Below, one piece after another: positions 1 through 5,324 of a stretch of DNA of 9,070 nt. Position numbers and translations under genes: made by a program. A model generated the notes under the pieces. The model was not told the origin of the DNA, did not search any database, and was given only the letters and a program-made list of their open reading frames with translations. Within the stretch, counting starts at the first letter, position 1. Each line of letters opens with the position of its first letter. Source of the DNA: Methanocorpusculum sp. (GTDB lineage Archaea; Halobacteriota; Methanomicrobia; Methanomicrobiales; Methanocorpusculaceae); assembly GCA_017622255.1 (NCBI GenBank), contig JAGARL010000217.1:1-9070 (forward strand), in the 5' to 3' direction.

Positions 1-443
1 AGTGCGAAGTCTCCATCCTCTACAATGATGTCAGAGCATACGGCAAAGGCTACGAAGAGTACTTCGAGCGGGCAAAGAACATGGGCGTTTCCTTCATCCG
101 GACCTTCACCGGAGAGGTGCAGAAGTCCAAGGACCGTCTGGTCCTCCCCATCGAAAACACCGAGACCGGCGAGTTCGTCAACCTCGAAGCAGATCTGGTT
201 ATCCTCTCGGTCGGCATGTCCCCTGAGCCGGACACCGTCCGCCTGGCAGAAAACCTCGGAATCTCTATGGACGAAAGCTGTTTCTTAACCGCCGAAGACG
301 CCTTCTCTCCGGCGGTGAGCAAAGCGCCGGGAATTTTTATTGCCGGAACAGCCCTTGCCCCGAAAGACATCCCGGACTCCGTCGTATCCGGCGGTTCGGC
401 TGCCGCAAAAGCATTCCTCTGTGTTATGGAGCGTGGTGAATAA
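1..443 (+). CDS. hdrA: HdrA-like heterodisulfide reductase subunit A, C-terminal part (5' end outside window)
   Basis: Open from the left edge (first full codon at base 3) to TAA at 441-443, giving the last 146 residues. HdrA is the FAD/iron-sulfur subunit of the CoB-CoM heterodisulfide reductase, which in methanogens takes part in flavin-based electron bifurcation in the cytoplasm. Recognisable family segments, in order, are ILYNDVRAYGKGYEE at the start, GVSFIR, DLVILSVGMSPEPD, and GIFIAGTALAPKDIPDSV followed by an Ala/Gly-rich helix; the last two belong to the FAD-binding thioredoxin-reductase-like fold. The protein stops right after this helix, and no CxxCxxCxxxC ferredoxin motif is present, although many HdrA proteins carry [4Fe-4S] motifs near the C-terminus. 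It may therefore be a short HdrA or a paralogue. The stop overlaps the next gene's ATG by one base, so the two are probably co-translated. Family confidence is high; exact subfamily is less sure because the N-terminal half is missing. Confidence 0.85.
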   Translation, partial: CEVSILYNDVRAYGKGYEEYFERAKNMGVSFIRTFTGEVQKSKDRLVLPIENTETGEFVNLEADLVILSVGMSPEPDTVRLAENLGISMDESCFLTAEDAFSPAVSKAPGIFIAGTALAPKDIPDSVVSGGSAAAKAFLCVMERGE

Positions 444-1495
444 TGGTTCAGAAGAGAACAAACGGCAAAAAGCCGGTTATCAGCGAAGAAAAAACCCTCT
501 GGTGGGATGATGAGCAGAGCTGCATTATGGCTGTTGACCAGACGCTTCTGCCGACCGAGTACAAGGTACTCGAAATCAGAACCATCAACGCGCTTTCCGA
601 TGCGATTCGCCGCCTTGCAATCCGCGGAGCTCCGGCGCTTGGCGTTGCCGGCGCATTCGGTGTCGCACTTTCCGCCCGCTCCTGTGAATCGGATATCGAG
701 TTCGAGGAAACCGTTGCCGCTGACGCCGCAGAGCTGATTAACACCAGACCGACCGCGGTCAACCTCTCCTGGGGGGTAAAGAAGGTCCTCCTCAGCATGG
801 AAAACCTGCCGCCGGAGATGGCAAAGATTATGGCGCTCTATGCGGCAAAGAAAATCGCCGAGGACGATACCAATACCTGCATGGAGCTTGGCAGAAACGG
901 TGCGAAACTGCTCCCGCAGATTGGAACGGTTCTTACGCACTGCAACGCCGGAGCGCTCGCCTGCTCCTCCTGGGGAACTGCGCTCGGCGTTGTCCGCTCC
1001 GCCTGGAAGATGGGAAAGAAAATCTCTGTTCTCTCCTGTGAGACCAGACCGCTTCTGCAGGGCTCGCGTCTTACCGCGTTCGAACTTGCCCGCGACAAGA
1101 TTCCGGTCACGACAATCATCGACTCCGAAGCCGCATACCTCATGCAGCAGGGAAAAATCGACGCAGTAATCGTCGGCGCAGACCGGATTACCAAAGACGC
1201 GGTCTTTAACAAGATTGGAACTTACATGCACGCAATCTGCGCAAAGCACCACAACATTCCCTTCTACGTTGCAGCCCCTGCATCCACCTTTGATGTGGAA
1301 GCAGAGGCAAAAGACATCGTCGTCGAGGAGAGAAGCCGTGCGGAAGTTTCCGAACTCTTTGGAAAGACCACCGTGCCGGAAAATGTTCCGGTCATCAACT
1401 ACGCATTTGATGCAACCCCGCTGGAGTTAGTCAGCGGAATCATCACGGAAAAAGGCGTGTTCTACCCGCCGTATGACTTTAGCGAACTGAAATGA
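443..1495 (+). CDS. mtnA: MtnA-type S-methyl-5-thioribose-1-phosphate isomerase
   Basis: 350 residues, the usual MtnA length. The enzyme converts the aldose 5-methylthioribose-1-phosphate to the ketose. In methanogens the same activity is known to serve recycling of methylthioadenosine and 5'-deoxyadenosine. Visible motifs: IRGAPALGVAGAFG at residues 60-73, THCNAGALA at 165-173 with the probable catalytic Cys167, ETRPLLQGSRLTAFEL at 200-215, and GADRI followed by FNKIGTY at 245-261 with the probable catalytic Asp247. The C-terminal AAPASTFD segment at 278-284 is also typical. These segments fit MtnA better than its relatives, ribose-1,5-bisphosphate isomerase and eIF2B alpha, although swapped substrates are possible. 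The start is supported by GGTGA at 435-439, three bases before ATG and inside the end of the HdrA gene. The stop overlaps the next start as ATGA. Confidence 0.93.
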   Translation: MVQKRTNGKKPVISEEKTLWWDDEQSCIMAVDQTLLPTEYKVLEIRTINALSDAIRRLAIRGAPALGVAGAFGVALSARSCESDIEFEETVAADAAELINTRPTAVNLSWGVKKVLLSMENLPPEMAKIMALYAAKKIAEDDTNTCMELGRNGAKLLPQIGTVLTHCNAGALACSSWGTALGVVRSAWKMGKKISVLSCETRPLLQGSRLTAFELARDKIPVTTIIDSEAAYLMQQGKIDAVIVGADRITKDAVFNKIGTYMHAICAKHHNIPFYVAAPASTFDVEAEAKDIVVEERSRAEVSELFGKTTVPENVPVINYAFDATPLELVSGIITEKGVFYPPYDFSELK

Positions 1496-2208
1496 TTGCC
1501 GAGTATCTCCCCGTTGCACTCTTTGACTCTCCGGTCTGGAACTCAATAGTGTACCTGCTCGGCGAACTGGTCATCATTATTCTTGTCCTGTGGGTTATCC
1601 TCTCGTTCCTTATCGGATGCCTGATTGCCCTCTCGATTAAGAAGAAGAAGATGTACCTGCCAAAACTCCTGCGCCCGGTCCTCACGCTGATGGAAGGGAC
1701 AGTCAAACTGTTCTGCATGATGCTCGGCGTGGATTCCGCACAGCTGATGGAGTTTTTAATCGGCATTGACAATCAGATGAACTACTCGGCATTCGCCAAA
1801 GTTCCGGTGGAAAAGCGTGCAGTGTTTATTCCGCTGTGTCTGCGGTCGGCAAAATGTCCTGCACGGCTGTCGCCTGATGTGGGAATCTCCTGCATCTCCT
1901 GCGGAAAGTGCCCCTTAGGCGATGCGATTCCGGTCTTGAAGGATGCCGGATATATGACCTTCATCATCCCGGGTTTGACCTTTATCAAGCGTCTGGTGAA
2001 AAAGTACCGCCCGCAGGCGATGATCGGCGTTGGCTGTCTGATGGAGGTAAAAGAGGGACTGGCACTCGGCCGCAAGATTTCCATGACGACGATTGGCGTC
2101 GTGACAACAACCGACGGCTGTGTCGAGACGACGATGAACTATGATTCGCTGATGCAGGCGGCATCTATCGGGCTCGAAAAGCCGCTTTCAATGCCGAAAA
2201 AGGATTAA
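1492..2208 (+). CDS. DUF116 membrane-anchored cysteine-rich protein
   Basis: 238 residues. An N-terminal hydrophobic stretch at about 20-48 is followed by a KKKK cluster, so the rest should be cytoplasmic. The main domain matches DUF116, a family of unknown function common in methanogens and anaerobic bacteria: IPLCLRSAKCPA at 113-124, GISCISCGKCPLGD at 131-144, GYMTFIIPG at 153-161, MIGVGCLMEV at 177-186 and a late DGC at 208-210. The Cys residues at 116, 122, 134, 137, 140, 182 and 210 look suited to metal or iron-sulfur binding; this is inference. It is the last gene of the HdrA-mtnA transcript, with its ATG overlapping the mtnA stop by four bases. No clear Shine-Dalgarno is seen, so it probably relies on translational coupling. 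A palindrome and T-runs follow the stop. Confidence 0.9.
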   Translation: MIAEYLPVALFDSPVWNSIVYLLGELVIIILVLWVILSFLIGCLIALSIKKKKMYLPKLLRPVLTLMEGTVKLFCMMLGVDSAQLMEFLIGIDNQMNYSAFAKVPVEKRAVFIPLCLRSAKCPARLSPDVGISCISCGKCPLGDAIPVLKDAGYMTFIIPGLTFIKRLVKKYRPQAMIGVGCLMEVKEGLALGRKISMTTIGVVTTTDGCVETTMNYDSLMQAASIGLEKPLSMPKKD

Positions 2209-2237
2209 AAGGGGAGAGGGAGGGGAGAATTCTCCCT
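2206..2237 (-). terminator. Hairpin plus T-run, probable terminator of the minus-strand microgene
   Basis: A GGGGAG stem (2222-2227) and its complement (2232-2237) close an AATT loop; the last pair is a G-U wobble. Read on the minus strand it is followed by CT-rich sequence and then by TTTT (complement of 2207-2210), with a further T-run beyond. It sits just past the minus-strand stop at 2255. It could also help end the plus-strand DUF116 transcript, but on the plus strand the next T-run comes only at 2271-2275. Confidence 0.4.
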
Positions 2238-2254
2238 CCGGGGTGTTGTATGAC

Positions 2255-2356
2255 TCACTTGTGAGCAGTCTTTTTCGGAGCAGAAACAGGGGTGCTGGAA
2301 GATTCTTTCTTCGCGGCCTGTTTTGCCATTTTATCTTCTTTTTTGTGGGTTGGCAT
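2255..2356 (-). CDS. Lys/Ala-rich 33-residue microprotein
   Basis: On the minus strand an ATG (complement of 2354-2356) opens a 33-codon frame ending in TGA (complement of 2255-2257). The protein begins MPTHKKEDKMAKQAAKKE, continues SSSTPVSAPKKTAHK, and has about ten lysines, no hydrophobic core and no cysteine. This resembles the disordered basic tails of nucleic-acid-binding proteins, but I do not recognise a family. Support for a real gene: an in-frame TGA lies three codons upstream, so the ATG is the natural start. AAGTGA, a partial Shine-Dalgarno core, ends four bases before it. The composition is biased in a protein-like way rather than random, and a hairpin with T-runs follows the stop. 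It fills a region with no other good gene and converges on the DUF116 gene. Expression is unproven. Confidence 0.5.
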   Translation of the reverse strand: MPTHKKEDKMAKQAAKKESSSTPVSAPKKTAHK

Positions 2357-2484
2357 GAAGGTTCACTTCTTTTCAGGAAGGCTGATTGGTTTTCAGTTCT
2401 CTTCCTCATATCTGTATTGTGCCGGGGAGAATAAAGGAGTTCAGAACAGGGCAGTATTTCTACAGAGTACCTGAACCTCTGCTG

Positions 2485-2491
2485 TTAAATA
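2485..2491 (+). promoter_or_regulatory. TATA-like box for the zipper microprotein
   Basis: TTAAATA lies in an AT-rich pocket centred about 26 bases before the ATG at 2514. That is the usual archaeal distance from TATA box to transcription start, so the transcript would begin at or next to the start codon and be leaderless. This fits the absence of a good Shine-Dalgarno there. The upstream stretch 2357-2484 holds no gene that I can support. Confidence 0.4.
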
Positions 2492-2513
2492 GCTGTGAGA
2501 CGAAGAGTTGTGT

Positions 2514-2666
2514 ATGGTATCCTTAGAAGAACTGGAAGCGCAGGTTGCACGGCTTGCAAAACAGAATGACGACCTCGAAGAGCGCGTGCGGGAGCTGGAA
2601 CTGCAAATCGGCATCCTCACCGAAAGAAGTCTGCGGGGAAGCTGTTCCTCGTGTCATATGGGATAA
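2514..2666 (+). CDS. Leucine-zipper microprotein with C-terminal CxxC tail
   Basis: A 50-residue frame from ATG at 2514 to TAA at 2664-2666. Residues 4-35 keep an unbroken 3-4 hydrophobic spacing: L4, L7, V11, L14, N18, L21, V25, L28, I32, I35. The flanks are rich in Glu, Arg and Lys, which is a textbook parallel coiled coil. N18 is the only polar core residue, as in two-stranded leucine zippers that use one buried Asn to fix dimer register. The tail is SCSSCHMG, with Cys44 and Cys47. In a dimer the two CxxC pairs could make a four-Cys metal site or disulfides (inference). There is no DNA-binding basic region or membrane segment. The heptad regularity makes chance unlikely. A TATA-like box about 26 bases upstream suggests a leaderless transcript. 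The DNA coding for the tail is repeated at 2740-2763. The protein family is not recognised. Confidence 0.65.
   Translation: MVSLEELEAQVARLAKQNDDLEERVRELELQIGILTERSLRGSCSSCHMG
2643..2666 (+). repeat. Direct repeat, copy 1 (codes the CSSCHMG-stop tail)
   Basis: 24 bases that match 2740-2763 with one mismatch (C for G at the sixth base). They encode the CxxC tail and stop codon of the zipper microprotein. Similarity continues more loosely on both sides: a GC-rich GCGGG block before and an A-rich block after, here 11 consecutive A at 2665-2675. Confidence 0.85.
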
Positions 2667-2687
2667 AAAAAAAAACAGGCGGGTTAA

Positions 2688-2724
2688 GGCGGAGAGCCGC
2701 CGCATACCCGCAAGGTGTCGCGGG
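2688..2724 (+). other. Two tandem GC-rich stem-loops between the repeat copies
   Basis: GGCGG (2688-2692) pairs with CCGCC (2697-2701) around an AGAG loop. CCCGC (2707-2711) pairs with GCGGG (2720-2724) around an 8-base loop. Both stems are perfect 5-base pairs. They lie 5' of the NimA-like gene, within any transcript started at the zipper gene. They may be a structured leader, an RNA-stability element or chance in GC-rich DNA. No riboswitch class is recognised. Confidence 0.35.
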
Positions 2725-2739
2725 GATACAGGCGGGAGA

Positions 2740-2763
2740 TGTTCGTCGTGTCATATGGGATAA
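2740..2763 (+). repeat. Direct repeat, copy 2 (tail-coding sequence without its gene)
   Basis: Second copy of the 24-base repeat, 97 bases after the first. It again reads as a CSSCHMG tail and stop, but in a different frame from copy 1, and no coiled coil is encoded upstream of it. It looks like a partial duplication of the zipper gene's end or the relic of a second copy. 2764-2834 holds nothing else that I can support and leads into the NimA-like start. Confidence 0.8.
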
Positions 2764-2834
2764 GAGAAAAAGAGTCAGGGTAAGGCAGGTTATCGCCCGA
2801 AACACTTTCTTTTCCATACAGCACACCATATTCT

Positions 2835-3338
2835 ATGTTTAGAAAGATGCGCCGGATTCGCCAGCAGCTTGCAGAAGAAGAGGCAAAAGCCGTTCTGGAA
2901 CGCGGCACTTCAGGAGTTCTCGCCCTTTCCGGAGACGATGACTATCCGTATGCAGTTCCCATGAGCTATGTGTACGACGGAACGCGGCTCATCTTCCACA
3001 GCGCACTTACCGGGCATAAGATTGATGCGATAGACCGAAACAGCAAGGCATCCTTTTGTGTGGTCGAAAAAGATTCAGTCATCCCGGATGAATACACCAC
3101 CTATTTTATCAGCGTCATAGCCTTTGGCAAAATCAGAATCCTGGACCGTAACGAGGCACGGGAAGCCGCAAAGGTTCTCGGCGCAAAATACCGTCCGGGC
3201 TTTGCCGAGGAACTCGCAGACACCGTCGAGAGGAATCTGGACAAGATGACCGTCTTTGCTCTGGAAATTGAGCATCTTACCGGAAAGCAGGCAAAGGAAC
3301 TCGTTCGTGCAGAAAAAGCAGAAAATGCTGCACTCTAA
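2835..3338 (+). CDS. NimA-like pyridoxamine 5'-phosphate oxidase-related flavin-binding protein
   Basis: 167 residues with the split-barrel flavin-binding fold of the pyridoxamine 5'-phosphate oxidase superfamily, nearest the Nim (nitroimidazole resistance) group. Diagnostic stretches: GTSGVLALSGDDDYPYAVPM at 24-43, SYVYDGTRLIFHSA at 44-57, TGHKIDAIDRN at 59-69, ASFCVVEKD at 72-80 and SVIAFGKIRIL at 93-103. Such proteins bind FMN or a related cofactor and probably reduce small electrophiles; the true substrate cannot be told here. ATG at 2835 is the longest start. ATG at 2847 (giving MRRIRQQL) fits the usual family N-terminus better and may be the real one; neither has a clear Shine-Dalgarno. 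The C-terminus is Lys/Ala/Glu-rich. The gene overlaps the following ATPase by 14 bases. Confidence 0.88.
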   Translation: MFRKMRRIRQQLAEEEAKAVLERGTSGVLALSGDDDYPYAVPMSYVYDGTRLIFHSALTGHKIDAIDRNSKASFCVVEKDSVIPDEYTTYFISVIAFGKIRILDRNEAREAAKVLGAKYRPGFAEELADTVERNLDKMTVFALEIEHLTGKQAKELVRAEKAENAAL

Positions 3339-4047
3339 TCTTTTCCTCCGCAGTTTCAGAACAGACTGGGACAAAGTCCCGAGTCACTCCTTTTTGCACA
3401 GCATACCGGCAATACGCAGTCAGGATGAGTTCTCCTTCCAAAACCCGGTAACCTTTTTCGTCGGCGAGAACGGTTCGGGAAAATCCACGCTGATAGAGGC
3501 GCTCGCCGTCGCCTACGGCTTCAACGCGGAAGGCGGCACGCTGAACTATACCTTCAGCACCTACGCGGAGTCGCATGACCTTGCCGCAGCCCTGCACCTC
3601 ACAAAAGGCATTTCCCGCCCGCAGGCAGGATACTTCCTCCGTGCGGAAAGCTTCTTCAACGTCGCAACCGCCGCAGAACAGATATACGGGAAAACGTACG
3701 GCGGAGAACGCCTGCATCATCAGTCCCACGGAGAAAGCTTTCTTGCCTTCTTCCAGGAATTTACCAACCGCCGCGGACTCTACCTAATGGACGAACCCGA
3801 AGCCGCACTGTCTCCGCAAAGACAGTTAACACTCCTTCTGATAATCGCCGAAATGGCAAAGAACGGCTCGCAGTTTATCATCGCCACGCACTCCCCAATC
3901 CTCTTAGGACTTCCCGGAGCGGATATCTTTTCCTTCTCGAACAGCACCATCTCCCCTGCTTCCTATGAAGAGACTGAAAGCTATCAGATAACAAAGATGT
4001 TTCTGGAAAACAGAGAACGTCTGCTTACAGAATTATTTGAAGAATGA
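3325..4047 (+). CDS. Small AAA/ABC-type ATPase (COG3910-like)
   Basis: 240 residues from ATG at 3325. It has all the parts of an ABC/SMC-like nucleotide-binding head in one compact chain: Walker A GENGSGKST at 47-55, an SHGE signature-like loop at 134-137, Walker B LYLMDEP at 152-158 with Glu157 as likely catalytic base, and a switch His in IATHSPILL at 186-194. There is no coiled-coil arm and no transmembrane domain. The family is annotated as predicted ATPases of unknown role, sometimes near toxin or defence genes; none is next to it here. A TTG 23 codons upstream is open but would reach deep into the previous gene, and residues 1-12 (MLHSNLFLRSFR) resemble a normal family start. The 14-base overlap with the NimA-like gene suggests coupled expression, as no Shine-Dalgarno is visible. 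Confidence 0.87.
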   Translation: MLHSNLFLRSFRTDWDKVPSHSFLHSIPAIRSQDEFSFQNPVTFFVGENGSGKSTLIEALAVAYGFNAEGGTLNYTFSTYAESHDLAAALHLTKGISRPQAGYFLRAESFFNVATAAEQIYGKTYGGERLHHQSHGESFLAFFQEFTNRRGLYLMDEPEAALSPQRQLTLLLIIAEMAKNGSQFIIATHSPILLGLPGADIFSFSNSTISPASYEETESYQITKMFLENRERLLTELFEE

Positions 4048-4065
4048 AAAACAGTTTTCCAAGGT

Positions 4066-4095
4066 ATGAAGGAGTACGGCCAGATACTCCTTCAT
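4066..4095 (+). other. Perfect 11-base stem-loop after the ATPase gene
   Basis: ATGAAGGAGTA (4066-4076) and TACTCCTTCAT (4085-4095) are exact inverted repeats around an 8-base loop, extendable by three wobble pairs. No T-run follows, so a simple intrinsic terminator is unlikely. A role in 3' end processing or mRNA stability is possible. It begins 19 bases after the ATPase stop. Confidence 0.55.
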
Positions 4096-4102
4096 GTTCA
4101 TC

Positions 4103-4139
4103 TTAAACCACTCATTGGTTTTCCCATGAGAGGGTTTAG
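4103..4139 (+). other. Pair of mutually exclusive hairpins
   Basis: AAACCA (4105-4110) can pair with TGGTTT (4116-4121) around CTCAT. Alternatively CTCAT (4111-4115) pairs with ATGAG (4126-4130), and TAAACC (4104-4109) pairs with GGTTTA (4133-4138). The two folds use the same bases and cannot coexist. This lies in the 207-base gene-free spacer 4048-4254, which otherwise shows only the TATA box at 4206. Chance cannot be excluded. Confidence 0.3.
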
Positions 4140-4205
4140 GGCGAAACATCGACCCATTAATTCAATATGATGTCATAGTATTAATACCCTGTCATCCTCC
4201 GCGCA

Positions 4206-4211
4206 TATAAA
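4206..4211 (+). promoter_or_regulatory. TATA box upstream of the 111-residue protein gene
   Basis: TATAAA within CGCATATAAACA, a good archaeal TATA box. Transcription would begin near 4231-4235 and leave a leader of about 20 bases before ATG at 4255. No Shine-Dalgarno is evident in that leader. Confidence 0.5.
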
Positions 4212-4254
4212 CATCCGCAACCCTTTATTCTGGGAAAGTAACCACATAAGAGAC

Positions 4255-4590
4255 ATGAAAAAGAGAATCCTCGGCGAATGGCACGGGACAAAAACCATCC
4301 CGCTTCTGGCATCCGGTGAATGCAGCATCGTTTTCCGCGAGGACGGAACCGCAAAAGCAGACGGGCAGGTCAAAATCCTCGGGGAAAAGATGCGCGTCTG
4401 CAAAGACGGACTCTGCTGGGAACACTGCGGAGAAAACCGCTTCATCGGAACCTATGATAATTACCGGCTTGAGTTCATCCTCGACGGCAGTGTAATCAAA
4501 ACCACCGTAAACCCCTACCGGATGGGAGCAGTATCCAACCCGCGGTACGATATGAACATACCGCTTGAGATGAAACGCAGAAAAGCCTGA
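4255..4590 (+). CDS. Soluble 111-residue protein, paralogue of the next gene's C-terminal domain
   Basis: A single small, probably all-beta domain with no signal peptide or membrane segment, so presumably cytoplasmic. It aligns without a gap (constant offset of 83 residues) to the C-terminal domain of the protein at 4743-5321: W9 with W92, AS 19-20 with 102-103, DGTA 30-33 with 113-116, WE 55-56 with 138-139, DG 77-78 with 160-161 and NPYR 86-89 with 169-172. The GxWxG opening and regular DG turns recall lipocalin-like or other short beta-barrel domains, but no named family is recognised and no ligand can be inferred. It has Cys at 23, 49, 54 and 58, which are absent from the partner; this suggests a different environment. 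A TATA box lies at 4206-4211. A CCCCAATCT pyrimidine tract follows the TGA stop. Confidence 0.72.
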   Translation: MKKRILGEWHGTKTIPLLASGECSIVFREDGTAKADGQVKILGEKMRVCKDGLCWEHCGENRFIGTYDNYRLEFILDGSVIKTTVNPYRMGAVSNPRYDMNIPLEMKRRKA

Positions 4591-4593
4591 TAC

Positions 4594-4606
4594 CCCAATC
4601 TCTTTT
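4594..4606 (+). terminator. CCCCAATCTCTTTT pyrimidine tract, possible terminator
   Basis: A C/T-rich tract four bases after the TGA stop at 4590. The same CCCCA-ATCT-T-rich pattern recurs at about 4705-4719 and just past the stop at 8491. Archaeal transcription often ends at T-rich tracts without hairpins, so a weak terminator is plausible. The remaining 4607-4715 spacer holds no gene that I can support. Confidence 0.3.
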
Positions 4607-4712
4607 CGCCCGCCCGGATGCCCGCGACGCAGACCAGCATGCGCCTGACGGCTTAGCTGGAATGGAGAGAACTTGCAGACATCATTTGGAGGAAACCGGA
4701 CAGACCCCAATC

Positions 4713-4727
4713 TTTTTTACCTATACA
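4713..4727 (+). promoter_or_regulatory. TATA-like region upstream of the membrane-anchored protein gene
   Basis: TTTTTTACCTATACA lies about 16-30 bases before ATG at 4743, so initiation close to the start codon, giving a leaderless mRNA, is plausible. There is no Shine-Dalgarno immediately before that ATG. The GGAGG at 4688-4692 is too far away to serve it. Confidence 0.35.
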
Positions 4728-4742
4728 CGATTAGTATATTGT

Positions 4743-5321
4743 ATGGGCTTTGATATCTTCGCGGCAGTCATGGCTGTGCTCTCTGTCCTCTCCTTCGGGC
4801 TGATAGGACCGGCTGACGTCGTAGATGAGGAACCGGAAATCGAAATCATCTCCGGAGTAACAGACACAAAACCGCAGGCTCCGGAAACAGAAACTCCGCA
4901 ATCCCTGCCGGATGAAAAAGAAACCGGACAAAATGAACAGGAGAGCCAGACAAAACCGCCGGCGGAAGAACAAAAACCATCCGTACAGCCGGGAGCAGAC
5001 CTGATTGCCGGAACCTGGAGCGGAAAATCCAGTGTTCCCTTCATTGCCTCCGTCTCCTTCCGCGCAGAAGTATCTGCCGACGGAACCGCACAGTTCAGCG
5101 GAGCGGTCACCTCCTCCGTCTTCGGGGACAGCACCTTCAGTACCCCTGCCTCCTGGGAATATCTGGGCGGCACCTCCTTCAACACCAGAATCGAAGGAAC
5201 AGACACCCCCGTCACCTGTGACGGAAAAACAATCACCTTCCCGGCAAACCCTTACCGGCTCGGCCTTGTTGAAAGCGACATGGCAGACCGGGAGTTCGTA
5301 ATCACCTTAAACCGTGCATAA
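4743..5321 (+). CDS. Membrane-anchored protein with acidic linker and beta domain, paralogue of previous gene
   Basis: 192 residues from ATG at 4743. Residues 4-22 form a hydrophobic N-terminal anchor or signal. Residues 25-86 are a low-complexity linker rich in Glu, Pro, Gln and Thr, typical of surface-exposed spacers. Residues 87-192 are a compact domain matching the whole previous protein without gaps (see that entry), including GTWSG at 90-94, DGTA at 113-116 and NPYRLG at 169-174. I infer a domain displayed outside the cell membrane on a flexible stalk. The anchor has no lipobox Cys. An upstream ATG at 4662 would add 27 residues in front of the anchor; I reject it because a TATA-like box lies between the two starts. 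It begins a tight run of genes: MarC starts three bases after its TAA. Confidence 0.72.
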   Translation: MGFDIFAAVMAVLSVLSFGLIGPADVVDEEPEIEIISGVTDTKPQAPETETPQSLPDEKETGQNEQESQTKPPAEEQKPSVQPGADLIAGTWSGKSSVPFIASVSFRAEVSADGTAQFSGAVTSSVFGDSTFSTPASWEYLGGTSFNTRIEGTDTPVTCDGKTITFPANPYRLGLVESDMADREFVITLNRA

Positions 5322-5324
5322 ATC

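Noticed and set aside
50..1252. Long open frame on the minus strand opposite hdrA and mtnA
   Set aside because: It mirrors two clearly homologous plus-strand genes, its protein resembles no family, and long antisense frames are common in this codon usage.
2545..2763. Plus-strand frame ending in the second CSSCHMG tail as a complete protein
   Set aside because: Most of it is the zipper gene read out of frame, then the hairpin region; no coiled coil or other protein-like pattern precedes the tail.
2617..2829. Minus-strand frame with a hydrophobic stretch across the repeat region
   Set aside because: Its two similar segments are only the direct repeat read in reverse; there is no Shine-Dalgarno and no protein-like pattern.
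3256..3324. TTG start for the ATPase 23 codons upstream
   Set aside because: It needs a 83-base overlap with the NimA-like gene, and the added residues look like out-of-frame translation of that gene.
4616..4665. Short inverted CCAGC/GCTGG pair as a possible tRNA or small RNA
   Set aside because: Only five base pairs, with no T-loop, anticodon arm or CCA-type end. No tRNA-like segment was seen anywhere in the window.
4662..4742. Upstream ATG at 4662 for the membrane-anchored protein
   Set aside because: It would put a polar, Cys/His-containing 27-residue extension before the anchor, has no Shine-Dalgarno, and a TATA-like box lies downstream of it.
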